Shown piece by piece: positions 36,907-49,660 of a stretch of 64,000 nt of DNA. Position 1 is the stretch's first letter, and every line of letters starts with the position of its first letter. The stretch is from assembly GCA_003024785.1 (NCBI GenBank), contig PUQB01000094.1:409249-473248 (forward strand), read 5' to 3'. The position numbers and the translations under genes are program-made. Origin of the DNA: Selaginella tamariscina. Its lineage: Eukaryota > Streptophyta > Lycopodiopsida > Selaginellales > Selaginellaceae. Below the pieces are notes generated by a model. That model made no database searches, was not told the origin of the DNA, and was given only the letters and a program-made list of their open reading frames with translations.

Positions 36907-39900
36907 GGGGAAGGCGAAGAAGGGGAAGAACAGGTTAGATCGGTATTACCATCTCGCCAAGGAGCAGGGATACAGATCGCGAGCGTCATTCCTCGATCGC
37001 AAGTACAGATTTCTCAATACAGCGCAATCTCTCATAGATTTGTGTGCTGCTCCTGGAGGATGGATGCAGGTATGTATTTCATACTTCTGTTTTAATCAAG
37101 ATAATTAGTTAAGAATTATACAGATATATAGTATGTTAAACTTTGTATATATAGAGATATACAGTCTGTTAAACTATACACATACATTTATATATACGCA
37201 TTATGTAGTAGAGCTGAGTTTAAGTATACTCCAGAAATTGTATACATGTCTATACTATGGTAGTACTCACAGGAAGTATACTTAATTCTTTCAAAATGTC
37301 TACTTATGTTGTTCTAGTAATATTAGTTCGAAATATTAACTGTAAACGAGTATACCAGTGCAGTAAGTGATATGCATATAATGAAATTACTTAAACAGGT
37401 CTATTGAGCTGTACTTAAATTGTCGTATTTAAGTCATCGTAATAAACATAAATATATTATTATACTCCAGAAGTTGTATGCATATACGGGTTTAAAAGAT
37501 ATAGATTCTGTGCATTAACATAAAATGTATATTTGTTATATACAGGTAGCTGTGAAGAGCATGCCGGTGGAGCTGTGGTTATTGGGGTAGATCTGGTCCC
37601 AATACGACCTATTCGTGGTGCACTAACACTACAGGAAGATATTACAACTCCCAAGTGTGCTACAGAGATTAACAAGCTTCTCAGGCAACATGGACACTCG
37701 CTTGTTGACGTTGTTCTTCACGATGGCTCCCCAAATGTGGAAGGTGCATGGTCCCAAGAATCTATGACACAAGTTGCCCCTCGTTCTGGACTCTCTCAAA
37801 TTGGCTACGAAGTTTTTAGCACCAAAAGGATTTGTAACTAAGGTACACCTCATATACGCACACAACTAGAGTAACGGAAATGCAAAAAAGTATACTTTTT
37901 GCACCTGTATTTATTGTACCATACATATGTAATGTTGCGTCTAATTCTGTGGCAGGTCGTTCGTTCTGAAGATTACAAATCTCTGAAATATGCTTTTGAA
38001 AAGGTAATATGGCTATTACATACGTTTATGTATATACTTGTGGGCACATCAATATACTGTTTGTTTTGGCAGCTGTTTGACAAGGTTGAAACTACGAAGC
38101 CATCAGCGGGTCGAACAACTTCTGCTGAAATATACGTTGTTTGTCAAAAGTATAAGGGACCTGGATATATTGAACCGCAACTTCTGGATTATAGACAGTT
38201 GTTTAAAGAGATTCCTGAACCACCCAAGGTAAGTTCGTTATGTACTTTCAGCTATATATTATGAGAGTTCTATTTACATATTGAACTAAGTTTTATTTTA
38301 TATCTTATCAGGTTATTGACGTTCTTCGAGGAACGAAGCAGAAGCGTCACCGCGATGGGTGAGTGATAATATAAAATAGTAATTTTATACCAGTTGCATG
38401 ACTTTAATGATAATATTAATCATTTATTTGCATATATTTTATAATATCAATCATATATTACAGGTACGGTGATCCAAATACAACTTTTCGGAAACCATGC
38501 GAAGCAGCGGAGTTTATATGGTCCGATAAGCCTCTAGACTTGCTTGGAACCATAACCTCCATTACCTTTGATGACGCTAATAGCACTCCCATAAAAGAGC
38601 ATAAAGAAACAACTGATGAGGTATGATACATTTGTATACTTACGTATATATACGCATGTGTGTGTGTGTGCGCGGGGGGGGCGCTTTATGTTTATTTCCT
38701 GATGATGATTTGGGTTTGTATAGATACAAGCGTTATGTGAAGATCTTCGTGTCATTTGAAAAAAGGAGTTCAAGCAAATACTGAAGTATGTAGTCTCATC
38801 TATCTTATGCATCACATACATGTATATATAAGATTTACACGCATACATATATCCGTACACACTCATGGATATTTTATTGTGCATATATAGATGGAAACAT
38901 GTATACATTTACATAACATTTATATGGATCAAGAAAGGATAAACACCATGTATATATATGTATACACACTTGTACTGAGTTTTAATGTTTTTAGGTGGCG
39001 TTTAAACGTTAGAAAAGCACTATCTACAGATAATAAACCAGAGAATGGACCTGCTAAAGCTGGAAAGGCAGAAGATGAGGAAGACATGCTTGAAAAAATG
39101 GAGGAACTTAAGTCTATGATGGATTCTAAGAATAAGCAGGCCAAGAAAAGGAGTCAAAACGAAAGCAGAAGGTCCGTATATATTTACACGCACCCACATT
39201 TACATAAATTACATAATATACATAAGCATGAATAACATTGACACACACATATTTATATGTATGTGATATACGTGACTTATGAATTATTTTTTTTTGTAGC
39301 TTAAAACGCGGACGAGAACAGGAATGCAAGTTGACGTTACTGGGGAACCATACGGCGATATTGAGCTGTTTTCGCTTGCTTCTATCAAGGTTTGTGTGAT
39401 GATATTTAATTGTACGGTCTCTTATGTATGCATATAGGTAAATGGATATGCATGTGCGTGCATGTATTGTTGTCCGTTTGCATCACAGGCGGTTTGTAAT
39501 CCTGTACGCAGCGTAGTTAAATATGGAAGTACATGGAGTGGTGATGTGTTAAACAACTGGCTGAAGCCTCTCTTTGTAGTGGATGATGTGGTGTATATAA
39601 TCTGTATATACATGTACATATGTGTCTATGTAATGTTATTAAGAATGACATGGTATGATCAGGCTAAAAATACGTTGGACCGAGTTGAACAAGATGCTGC
39701 AAAATCTGACGATGAGCATGAGAGTGCAAGTGATGATGAAATCCTCAATGGTGCAAAGCCTTCTAAAGATGAAGATGAAAGTGATTTGGATTCCGATGCT
39801 GAGCGTGAGAGGTGGGCGTATGTTCATGTGTATACATGAGTACCATTAAATAATCCTGTACATCTAATGTGTATCATATTTATTATGGGGTACATGTATG

Positions 39901-40905
39901 TGTCTGTGTGCATTTGTATGGACGGATGATTTAACATCATAAGTATTATACGACATATATATATACATTCAATAGACAAACAACATGCATATGATCATGG
40001 CACATGCATCCGTAGTTCGTATCTGTTTAAACATGTATATAATGTATGAGTGAGGTAGTTTATAGACATCAACTGGAACATGTATACATGTATATAGGCT
40101 ATACTTTGTAAATATAGTTTTTGCAGGTATAATGCGGAATTGGAGTCATTTCTGGACCGGGCATACGATCGTTATAGGAGTAAACGAGAAGGAAGTACTG
40201 CACGTCGCAAGCGTGCTAGGATGGGTGACTCGGAGAATGATAAGCTTTTGGAGGTAAATACTCACACATATACATATATATGTATATACTTTATATAGCG
40301 ACATGATGCCAACTTATATATAGATCTCTGTATACGTACTTCTATAATATGCTTGCGTGTACGTATAATATATATTAAGTTATTGTTTTGAAGGAGGAAA
40401 CGGACGATATAATGGAGGAGGATTCAAATAGGGACGACGAACAACGTGAAGAGGAGGAACCAAATCCTTCTTGTCTCCGTTCCTAAACAGAAACTAACTA
40501 CAGAACAGATCGCACAACAATGGTTTAATCAGGGTATTTTCCAAGGATTAAACGAACCACAGGAAACTGAGGACGAGGTATGGTTACTTAAATGGTATGT
40601 GTGCATATATACATCGTATTTATAGTGAGTTATGTCTCAGCATATATCCATGTTTGTGTATGTACAATATACACATATTATGATGCTCACACATACTCGT
40701 TTAGACATCGTCTTATGAAATACTTATGCAGGCCAAAACCAATCAGGAAGCTGACAGTGATGAGGAGAAAAAAACTTACAGGGTATGCATGTGTGTGTTG
40801 CGATTGATATGTGTGTGTGTAAACAGTATAGATATTTCACCTTCCTTTAACTTGTGCTAGAGCTCATATTTTGTGCTTTTACTTAGTATACGAGTGATGC
40901 TAAAG

Positions 40906-40950
<45 letters not shown>

Positions 40951-42099
40951 AACTATTATTGTTTGCATATAATCTCGTTTTGTGCGAACTGGATTGTCTG
41001 TAATTGATTGACTTAAACTGTTTAACCAATAAAATTTTAATCATCATTAATAAATATATTTATTGCTTTTATTGTATATTAATTATACTTTTACAGTTAA
41101 AAACGCAACAAGTGAAAGAGAGTAACGACAAGAAGAATGAGGAACTACCAAATGATGATTTCGAGATAGTACCAGCCGAGGAATCTTCATCGGAAGAGGA
41201 AGAATATGACAGTGATACGAAGGCGGAGATTCTAGCATATGCAAAGAATATGCTGAGGAAGAAAGACAGAGAGGATGGTCGACAATTCGTACAACAGTAC
41301 ATGTTCAGTGACGAAGTGGTTTGCGGACGATGAGAAGAAACATTGTAAAATTAACGCCTTTCACGAAAGAGGAGGTGCGTACCATGTTTGTATATGTGTA
41401 TATGCATGTGTGTGCATTTTGATTAGTTTATAGGTGTGTAGATATTTATGTTTCTATATTTCTATATAGTTTTGATCGACATATAACATTGGTTTTTATA
41501 GAATATTTCAAATGGTGTTCTATAAATGTATGTGTATGTAAAACTGTATATGTGTGTTGTGTGTGTGAGGTCTATATGTATGCATATTCATATTCGTCTT
41601 TGTGAGTCAGTAGACATATGTGATATGCACTCAACCACTACCTGCGTATCGTATATATAAAGAATACCTCTGTGGTAGAGTCATGCATACATACAGACAA
41701 GATATATATAGTTATGATATATATCGTATCTATATTTATGATATATACGATATGTGTGTATGCTGATTTGTATGTGTGTGTGGTCCGCACAGTTCAAGGC
41801 CATAGATGCAAGGCCAGTGAAGAAAGTGGCAGAAGCAAAGGCACGTAAGAAGAGGAGAGTAATGAAGAGAATGGAGCAGGCCAAGGGCAAAGCTGCTGCC
41901 ATTGCTGACCAGCCCGATATCTCTAACAAGTCCAAAAACAGGTGTTGTGGTGTGGTGTGGGTGGTGGTGCGGGTTTTATATCTATTTGTATATATTATAT
42001 ATTAAGAAAATTCTCTAAATATATATTAAATTAGTATAAGTATGGCTCGCCTTTGAAATATATAGTTATAGTTCCCCTTATAAAGTATGACAATCTGAA

Positions 42100-42141
<42 letters not shown>

Positions 42142-42448
42142 TATTATATATATAGTTCAAGCATATAATAATATATAACAAGTAAACCTTATAATGTAGA
42201 ATTATAGTAATATACATTATAATTACTTAATAATGAATGTAAATTATAAACAGGATGCCAGTATAAAGAAGCCCAAATGTGAGGTCGTAGTTGCAAAGAA
42301 GGGCGTGAGAGTGAAGAGTGCTGGGAAAGGCAAAGTGCTTGTGGACCGTCGGATGAAGAAAGATGCTCGATCGAGGGATAGTGGTAAACCCGGTAAGGGT
42401 GCTAAACCTTGGAAGGTGGTAACCTGGAAAGGGGGGTGGAAAGGGTAA
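36907..42448 (+). CDS. SPB1: SPB1/FtsJ-like rRNA 2'-O-methyltransferase, copy 1 (damaged)
   Basis: Exons seen: 36,907-37,069 ([31 protein letters not shown], the SAM motif), 37,546-37,842 ([10 protein letters not shown]-type, [14 protein letters not shown]), 37,956-38,003, 38,073-38,228, 38,312-38,358, 38,464-38,620, 38,724-38,785, 38,995-39,171, 39,300-39,389, 39,663-39,811, 40,137-40,253, 40,394-40,577, 40,732-40,782, 41,097-41,374, 41,793-41,941 and 42,254-42,448 (C-terminal [11 protein letters not shown] and [13 protein letters not shown] blocks). Nucleolar Spb1 methylates 27S pre-rRNA and supports 60S assembly. The start ATG appears lost by one base (TTTTAGGGGAAGG at 36,902). There is an in-frame TGA at 38,757-38,759, and frameshifts near 37,567, 37,780, 40,472 and 41,355. 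A predicted exon at 39,489-39,590 does not fit the family. Confidence 0.85.
40908..41028. repeat. Intron segment present inverted in the other duplicate
   Basis: CT/CA microsatellite plus about 80 unique bases ending GTTTAACCA. The reverse complement occupies the matching place at 55,978-56,112, with unchanged flanks (AAGTCTC on the left, AAAATTTTAATC on the right). Confidence 0.85.
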
Positions 42449-43069
42449 GGGCAGGAAGTTATAATAATTAATTATTTCTCTAAATATAATATATTTATTT
42501 TCCTATTTATTTTACAAGCTATTTTATAATTATAAAGTCAATAACGTATTCTTCGCTCCTTTGTATGTATATATTCTCTATATAGACTATTTTTCAAGTG
42601 TGGTTGTTTTTTCATATTATAATTATATATTAATTTATTATATATACGTATGAAAAGGAGTATAAAAACCATTTCTAATTCAATAATTGTTAATAAGATT
42701 TATAAAGTATAAAAAACATGATGAGTTAATGTAATATAATCTGAAATTTTCATACATATATATATATCTCAAAAGTTTCAAAATTATGAAAGTAATGTGT
42801 ACCATGTAAACTAAATTATTTAGAGAACTTCATATAAATATTTAATATAAATGTCATTAAAAAATTATTAATATTAATCATTTATTTAAATTTTATTATT
42901 TTATCATTTAGAGTAGAATAAATTTTGATGTGCCTCACCCTCTCTCTCTTTTATTTATAAAATAAGGAACGTAAAATAAAAACATTATTATTATTAACTA
43001 ATGAATATTCGTTAATTATGAACTTCTTCCTTATCCTCAAACTTTCAGAGCAGAGTTTGACATGTTCTA
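42449..43069. other. AT-rich intergenic DNA between SPB1 and ROCO copy 1
   Basis: No coding signal. It holds the SPB1 3' flank and ROCO upstream region, with an AT microsatellite near 42,757-42,770 and a CTCTCTCT run near 42,940. It is conserved in the second copy (57,515-58,161), so it was part of the duplicated block. Confidence 0.6.
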
Positions 43070-46000
43070 ATGGAGCCATTGTCCGACCAGGAGCTCTACG
43101 ATCTGTCACAAGGAAGCACTTTATCGGATCTTTTGCAACAGCAATGTAGTGAAGTGATCAGCTGAGGATGTCGAGGATGCACTGTCCAAGCACGAAACAG
43201 TAGCGCTCATGTTTGAAGAAAACCCCAATCTCACGGATCTCGACAGCACTCCCTCATAGTCAAGCACCTTGCCACTTCACCGACGAGCAAACTGGTATGG
43301 TGATTTTATGTATGCATATGCACATAGGATGAAACATCTCGAGACATCTCGGATTGGGGGTATGTCCAGGATTTCAATTGGCTCCATGAGCTAGACAAGC
43401 TCAGATGTCTAAGCATCGGGTAAAAAGACGCTGCTCAGGCTTTTATCACTGCGCTAAGGGATTCAAAGTGTGTTATTGAGGAGCTTCAACTCCGCACTCG
43501 GATAATGACGAGCTCCTGGATGCAATTGTGTCCATGAGGAGGCTCTATAGGAGAGATAGGGGTCGGGAAAGAGGTTTTGTTTAACCATCTCACCTCTCCA
43601 CAGTGTAACATATACGACCTGGAAATTCAATGGGTGGCGAACAGTTACCTTGATCTGGCAAATGTTCTCAGGCATCCTGACTGTACACTGCGAAGCTTAA
43701 GGTTATATACTGGGACAAGGAAACTGAAGGATACAGGCAGTTTCTAGACGCCCTGAAATGTAGCAAACTGCAACATTTATCTTTATTCACTAGGATGCTG
43801 ATTTTGTTAAAGGGTTGGAGACAACATTGCACGAGGATGATCTAAAGCTCACATCACTCTCCTTGAATCTTGTCATCTCGATATGGAGTCGGTGCTCAGT
43901 TCCAAGTTGACGCATCTCAGATTGCTCACTACCGTCCAGTTTTGTTCGAGAGCTCGCAACGTTTTGAGCGAGCTATATCGACTTCAAGGCTGAGACATCT
44001 TACTGTCAGGGAACACATTTGGTGCCGCTTGGAGAACAACGGAAGCTTGTGGCTTTCTTGAACAGGAATATCGATTGTCCATTGGTGACATTGGACCTTG
44101 ATAGTGGAAGTCTCAAGTGTTACACCAAAGCTGTTTGCAAATCTTGAAGCGGAACAAACTCTATCGAGAAGGAGGTCTTTTGGAAGAGGCCTAACCGCAC
44201 CTTCAAATGCTAAGCTTTTCATATGTGGAGACACTGGAGTTGGGAAGACAACCATTCGGAAGAACCTTGCCAGAAGGGTTGGATCCCCAGCATTTTCCAG
44301 TCATCAAAGTCGACTTATGGAATAAAGCTTCAAGCTTTATGCTTTACAGATAAGAAGTTGATCGTGTGTGACTTAGCTGGCCAATCTGAGTACCATGCAT
44401 TTCATCACTACTTTGTAAGAGGCAGTGATAAAGATTTGTTTCTCCTCGTTTGTAAGGCTCCTACAGCTGCAGACGATCCAGCAGAGCTAGAAAAACAACT
44501 CAAATACTGGCTGAGATTCATTGTTGCACATCGTTCCTTGTCCGACCAGAGGCCAAGAGTATTGATACTTCTCAATTACTTTCCCACTAGCCAGAGACCC
44601 AAGGACAACGATGAAGAGCTCGCATTGATCCGATGTAGAGCGTAATCCAAGAGTACTCGCAGTGCATTGACTTTGGGGATACAGAAAGCATTAGTGTATA
44701 TGGAATTGTGGCTACAAGTGTCAACCAAGTCAGACAACTCAAAGGAGCATTGGAAAGAGCCTTGGGGAGTGTTGGAGAAGAGACCAAAAGTTCCATTAGT
44801 TTGCAATCACATCATGAATCAGTTGAATGCTACACAGCAACCCAAGGTGGTGTCACTTGAGAAGTTCAGGTACATGTACAACATGAGAAACTTCGAGGAC
44901 AATCGGTTTAAGGCATGTCTCATGCATCTTCACGATAGTGGAGAACTGGTCTACTTTGAAGATGACACACCAGACGAGACACAACAGTTTGTTGTCCTGG
45001 ATGTTCAGTGGTTCTTGCAGATGTTATTGGTGTTTTTCTACCTCGGTTAGGAAGGAACTTGAATGACGCACGACCTCCAGCAGTGCAGCCCATCACGAGT
45101 GTTCATGCACAACTCGCAACCAGGTGTGAAGCAGCAGCTCACATTCCTTACATACTGTCTTCACTTCAGAAGCTAGGTGTGGTGCTACAAACCAGAGAAA
45201 CTCATGTTACGATCTTGCCTTTGTTGAAAGAAACTCTCCAGCAATGGGAGCAAGAACGTGGGAGGCCCGAGTTCAGCAGTTACTGTTTCTGGGGAAGGAG
45301 ATTCGATTGCAAACACTCTGAGACAACAATTCTGCCATCTGGGATCTTCAACATGCTTCAAGTGACACTTGCAGGTATGTTTTCTCAACATAGGGTTGGA
45401 CAAGGCTGGCTGTACCTGGTGGAGAACAGAATTCATGTGATTGTCAAGATTGGAGGCAGCAGAGGAGAATGGTATGATATGCATTGGGTCGATGTACTTG
45501 TTCGAATACCATTCGACTGTGAGACGTACCTACTGGAGCAAGCCGAGGACCTTTTCCAGCGCGTGAACCTGTGCATTGCTGAAGTTTGTGGAGCTCCGAA
45601 CTGGGGATGTCCTGCACTGGAACTCGAAGAGAAAGTCATCAGGCCGCAACAAATCGAGAGCAACTTAAGTTCAAGCTTTGAGGATGTGTGTCCACTAGCT
45701 TCACTTGTTGAAGAGCTCACACGGATGGTCGCACTTTGCTGTATGAACATACTTGGCCAAGTTTGCAGAGTAATCCAATCTATGAGCTCTTGTTGCCGAG
45801 TGAACGGGATAAATACTTTGCAGCACAGCAGAGCAACCTGAATGTCATCGGTCCGAGGTACAAGAGTGTTTAGATGCAACAACTATTGACAGTGAGCATA
45901 GTACCACGGATGGTACCAGTGAGTTAACCATTGGTGACAAGGTCTTACTCAAGCGGATGGAGCGTTGTGAGTCCAACATAGTGAGGGAGATAAGAACTTC

Positions 46001-46621
46001 AGAAGCCAGGATAACAAGCGAGATTCACAGACTGGAGTTGGTTGTCAAGAAACAAATGGATGCTGTACACATGCAAGGAGGTGAGATTCTCTCTAAGCTC
46101 ATGCTCCATATGGACTTTGAGGCACCCAAGTACCCATACATAACGACGAGAACAACTTCCTCCAGAAGCTGTCTCAATCTGCATTCGGCTCTACTGTGAG
46201 ACTTCATTTCTTATGTGAACACCACCAGCATTGTCATCCAGTGGAGAACCAACGAGGTATCGAAATCACTGTACGTCCGGAGTGGTTGAAGAAAGCAGCT
46301 CCAGTGTTAGTTCCAGCACTCAGAATTATGTTCTTTGCACTCAAGGTGGTCGCTATTGCGGGTTTTGGTGTAGTCATTCCATCTCCGGCATCTGCATTTC
46401 CCAAGGGTCTCAAGGATGGAGCAATTCAAGCAGTAATGGAGGCAGTGTTTGGCAACGTTGATAAACACCTCAAGTCTGGATTTCCCACGAGAGACGAGCT
46501 GAAAGAGTTTCATGAATCTCTTGATATGTTTTTGAAGGGAAGGGATCTGGAGCGTGACTTGGGGTTACGTAGGAGAATACAGAATGGGCGACATGTTTGG
46601 CTGTGCCAACAACATCAATGA
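43070..46621 (+). CDS. ROCO protein (LRR-Roc-COR) with C-terminal coiled coil and hydrophobic segment, copy 1
   Basis: Apparently intronless and about 1,180 residues. ATG at 43,070 (MEPLSDQELYDLS). Leucine-rich-repeat-like segments follow to about 44,100. The Roc GTPase has a P-loop GDTGVGKTT at 44,227-44,253, switch II DLAGQSEYH near 44,372, and a guanine-specificity-like ILLNY near 44,562. COR-type sequence (VVLDVQWFLQ near 44,990) continues to about 45,750. The end has MERCESNIVREIR and RLELVVKKQMDAV (coiled coil, about 45,957-46,080), then hydrophobic LVPALRIMFFALKVVAIAGFG near 46,305-46,370. Roc-COR GTPases dimerise and signal; in Arabidopsis the known member is TORNADO1, but this protein is clearly different. 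Frameshifts split it near 43,150, 43,255, 44,290, 44,640, 45,040 and 45,840. Confidence 0.8.
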
Positions 46622-47135
46622 CTGTTATGTATATTTCTGCCTTTCAATAACAAGCTTCTATATTGATATGTAATCCACGTGTATGTTTGTATATACATAT
46701 AGATGTGTGTGTGTGTGCGTACAAATAAATACACCCGCTCATCAGACAAACATACGTAGCAGCTGAAGCTTCCCGCACGTCACTCATTCATATGAAATGC
46801 TGCAACCCATAGATACAAACTGGCTCCACGAAGCTTCTTTTCTCCGTGTTTTCTAAGGCAGATGTAATAAGATGTATAATATTATAATATTAAATATATA
46901 TACATTCTAATATGCAGATGTAATATGCATATACATATTTGGAATCGGGTTATATATGTATGTATGTATGTATGTATAAACACATCTTACATGTATCTGT
47001 ATGTATACTTTCACTGAACTCGAGATTTACACTTTGCGATCTATTACTTTACACGCAACCACATATACATACACATACATACTTGTACGGGATCGAGTTG
47101 CGTGTGTGTATAGACACATGCTGTATATGAAATGA
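46622..47135. other. Intergenic DNA 3' of ROCO copy 1
   Basis: Microsatellites (GT near 46,705-46,718, TATG near 46,953-46,976) and a short shared 3' region. No coding signal. Confidence 0.5.
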
Positions 47136-47250
47136 CACTTTAATAATGAGTAACTCTTGGTTCTCAACGTTTGATCTCCGTAGTGAAGGATGACGTATGG
47201 ATCCTGTTTCGACATCCATTCTGTGTCCTTCAGATTCTTCCCACCAACAA
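47136..47250 (-). CDS. C2-domain protein, single exon seen (copy 1)
   Basis: After an AG acceptor at 47,252-47,251, the exon reads VVGGKNLKDTEWMSKQDPYV then ILHYGDQTLRTKS. This is the start of a calcium-dependent membrane-binding C2 domain as in small plant C2 proteins; Asp residues of the calcium loop are visible (KDTEW..KQDPYV). No upstream start exon or downstream second half is recognised. A second copy of the acceptor plus LVVGG occurs at about 47,353-47,370, suggesting a small local duplication. It may be an exon of a larger gene or a remnant. Confidence 0.6.
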
Positions 47251-48469
47251 CTAGACAACGACAAGGAAAATTAATTAACTGATTAATTAAATAATAGTGC
47301 ATGTTTACACGTGTATACAATAATGTGTATCGAAAGGTATATAGATATAACATACCACCAACCACTAGACAACAATCAAATGCAGAAAAAAGTGAAGAAG
47401 AAAAATTCAATGTGTTGAATAGAATGAGTTTTATATTAATGTTGACTTGACTTGTTGTCGTTAATCGTAAGAATTATATTAGAAAGCATATTAATTATAT
47501 ATTTGTTTGTAATGGTGCAATTTTTTCTAAAGTTTGACACCCGTGTGTTGCATTTTTCTAGTTGCGTGTGTATAACCACTTCGTTTCCCGTCTTTCTCTC
47601 CTGAATCTCCGTCTTCCCTCTCTCAAACATATATAATAATTATATATATCAAATCATGTATACAAATGAAATGCATTAACCCCAAATATTTTCCAAATGC
47701 ATATAAATTATTTAAATAATTAATTTAATTAATTATCATTAAGGAAGAGAGGTTAGATTGTGTCCTTTTTGTTACTGCCTTCAGTCCTGTGCTAATTCCG
47801 TTGCACACTAACACTATATACTAATTTAAAATCTTCTGAAGTACTTTCATAAACTAATGTAAATGCTAATAATTATGTAATTACATTGAAAAAAAACATT
47901 ATAAATAATATATAATATATTGTTACAAAAATTCCTCTGGTTTTTTTAACTAACAACGACAATATAAAACGAAGACAATAAGTTAAGGTTTAATACACAT
48001 TATTCAAACTTTTTAATATCATTATTTAGTGCGGTGTCCCAACGAGAATATTCTCAAGGAATTCTTTTCATGAATTCCATATATTATGTTCATTTGTATG
48101 TATGTATGTGATCATTTCTCATTTATGGCATTTTAAATCTTCATGTTATTTTTTTTTTATCAGATGCAAGAGTTCAAAGTGAAGAATATCTGTGAAGAAT
48201 ATCTGCAAAGAATGACAGGACTGCAGGTGATTGTGTGTGTGTTGGATGTGTGTTGGATGTGTGGGTACACTGACGATATATGCTTGTATATAATAGTGAT
48301 AGTACGCAAATCATACATGTTAATAAGCGATCAGGATTTACGCATATTAACATTCTTCAATATAAAACAGTTAAGTGAGAAAGTTTAAGAAAAAAATCTT
48401 AAATATTAATTAAAATTTTAAATGTTAATGATAAATTAAAAGTTATATATAATATTTATATTAGATTGC

Positions 48470-49660
48470 TCTTTGTTTTGGTTTCTTAAATATATATTGC
48501 ATAAATAACTTCATTAAACTACTTCAAAACTTAATAATTTTGGTGAGACTTGGAGTTTGACCTGTTATAATTGAATCTATTAAACACTTTCAGTTAACTG
48601 TGTACTTTGTTAAGTATGTTGCTGATAGTTGTAATTATACAAACATATTCTCATGTCGTCTTTAATAGACAATACAGTTTGTCATTATAATAATAATAAT
48701 AATAATTATAATAAATATAATTTATAAATGCAATAAGTTACTAAAATTTTCTTTTTTCTTTTGTTTGTCAATAATTAAAACACATGGAAATTAATCCACT
48801 CAGGGATGTAACTCTCAATTATGTTTTAATAAAATATTGCTTTCATTATCTTTAATTTAAAATTAGTTTGAACAAAAATTAATAAATGAATTTTAAAATG
48901 GATGACTATATTATTATTATAAGTTTATTTAACGAAATAAAGTGAATGATAAATAGGTGCATCTTATTTAATTATTCATATTTAATATGTATATATATAC
49001 AATAAGCATATATTCACATATATATAGATAATATATCTCTAAACTGCACATCAATTATTTTTAAGATTAATCTCTTAACCACATTTAAAATTAATTTTAC
49101 ATTATTGTTTTTGTTTTTATAAGCACATTGATACATTTAGTTTTATGTATACAGTTAGAAATCTGTCTATGCGATTTCTCTCTCTCCCTCTCTTTATCTA
49201 TCTATATAATACATCTGTGGGTGTGAAGGCATACACAAACACACTTTAACGGTTTGCTAAATATCTACAATACTGAAAATTCGCTTTTATAAAACACTGC
49301 ATTACTAATAATAATAGTAATATCAATATTAATAATAATAAGCCTATATTCAGAATCAATCAGCAATTATTAATAGTCTATCACTTTGTGCTGATTTTTA
49401 TTTTTATTTCTTTCTGAAAACTTAAATTTTATGAAATACTGGAAAAGAACTGAGGATATACCTGGCAAATCTGTTCTTTTATTATTCATTGTTATTCTTT
49501 GATTTCAGAATGATTTTTAACAAATAAAATTAATATTAAGTAATCTTTATTAACAGCAGTGTGAGTCTGTGATAGTGGGTAGAACTTATTAACTAAGCAT
49601 GTTTGTAAGTGTACACTTGACTTGTATTTGTACATAGTACTTTGTATGTAGTAACATAAT
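48470..49660 (+). repeat. Older diverged duplicate, copy 1
   Basis: Colinear words shared with 51,110-52,020: CTTCATTAAACTACCTT-like, TTTAGTTTTATG.AT, CTATCACTTTGTGCT, TTATTATTCATTGTTATTC and AAGCATGTTTGTAAGTG. Identity is well below that of the large duplication, so this event is older. Confidence 0.65.

Larger units (their letters stand above)
37142..48960 (+). repeat. Segmental duplication, copy 1
   Basis: From intron 1 of SPB1 to about 48,960 this block is repeated directly, and with high identity in exons, introns and intergenic DNA, at 54,083-64,000. It contains SPB1 exons 2-17, the ROCO gene and the C2 exon. Start-to-start distance is about 16.9 kb. Confidence 0.9.

Noticed and set aside
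39489-39590. Extra SPB1 exon ([18 protein letters not shown])
   Set aside because: It has a plausible acceptor, but its sequence does not fit the acidic linker expected at this place in Spb1 proteins.
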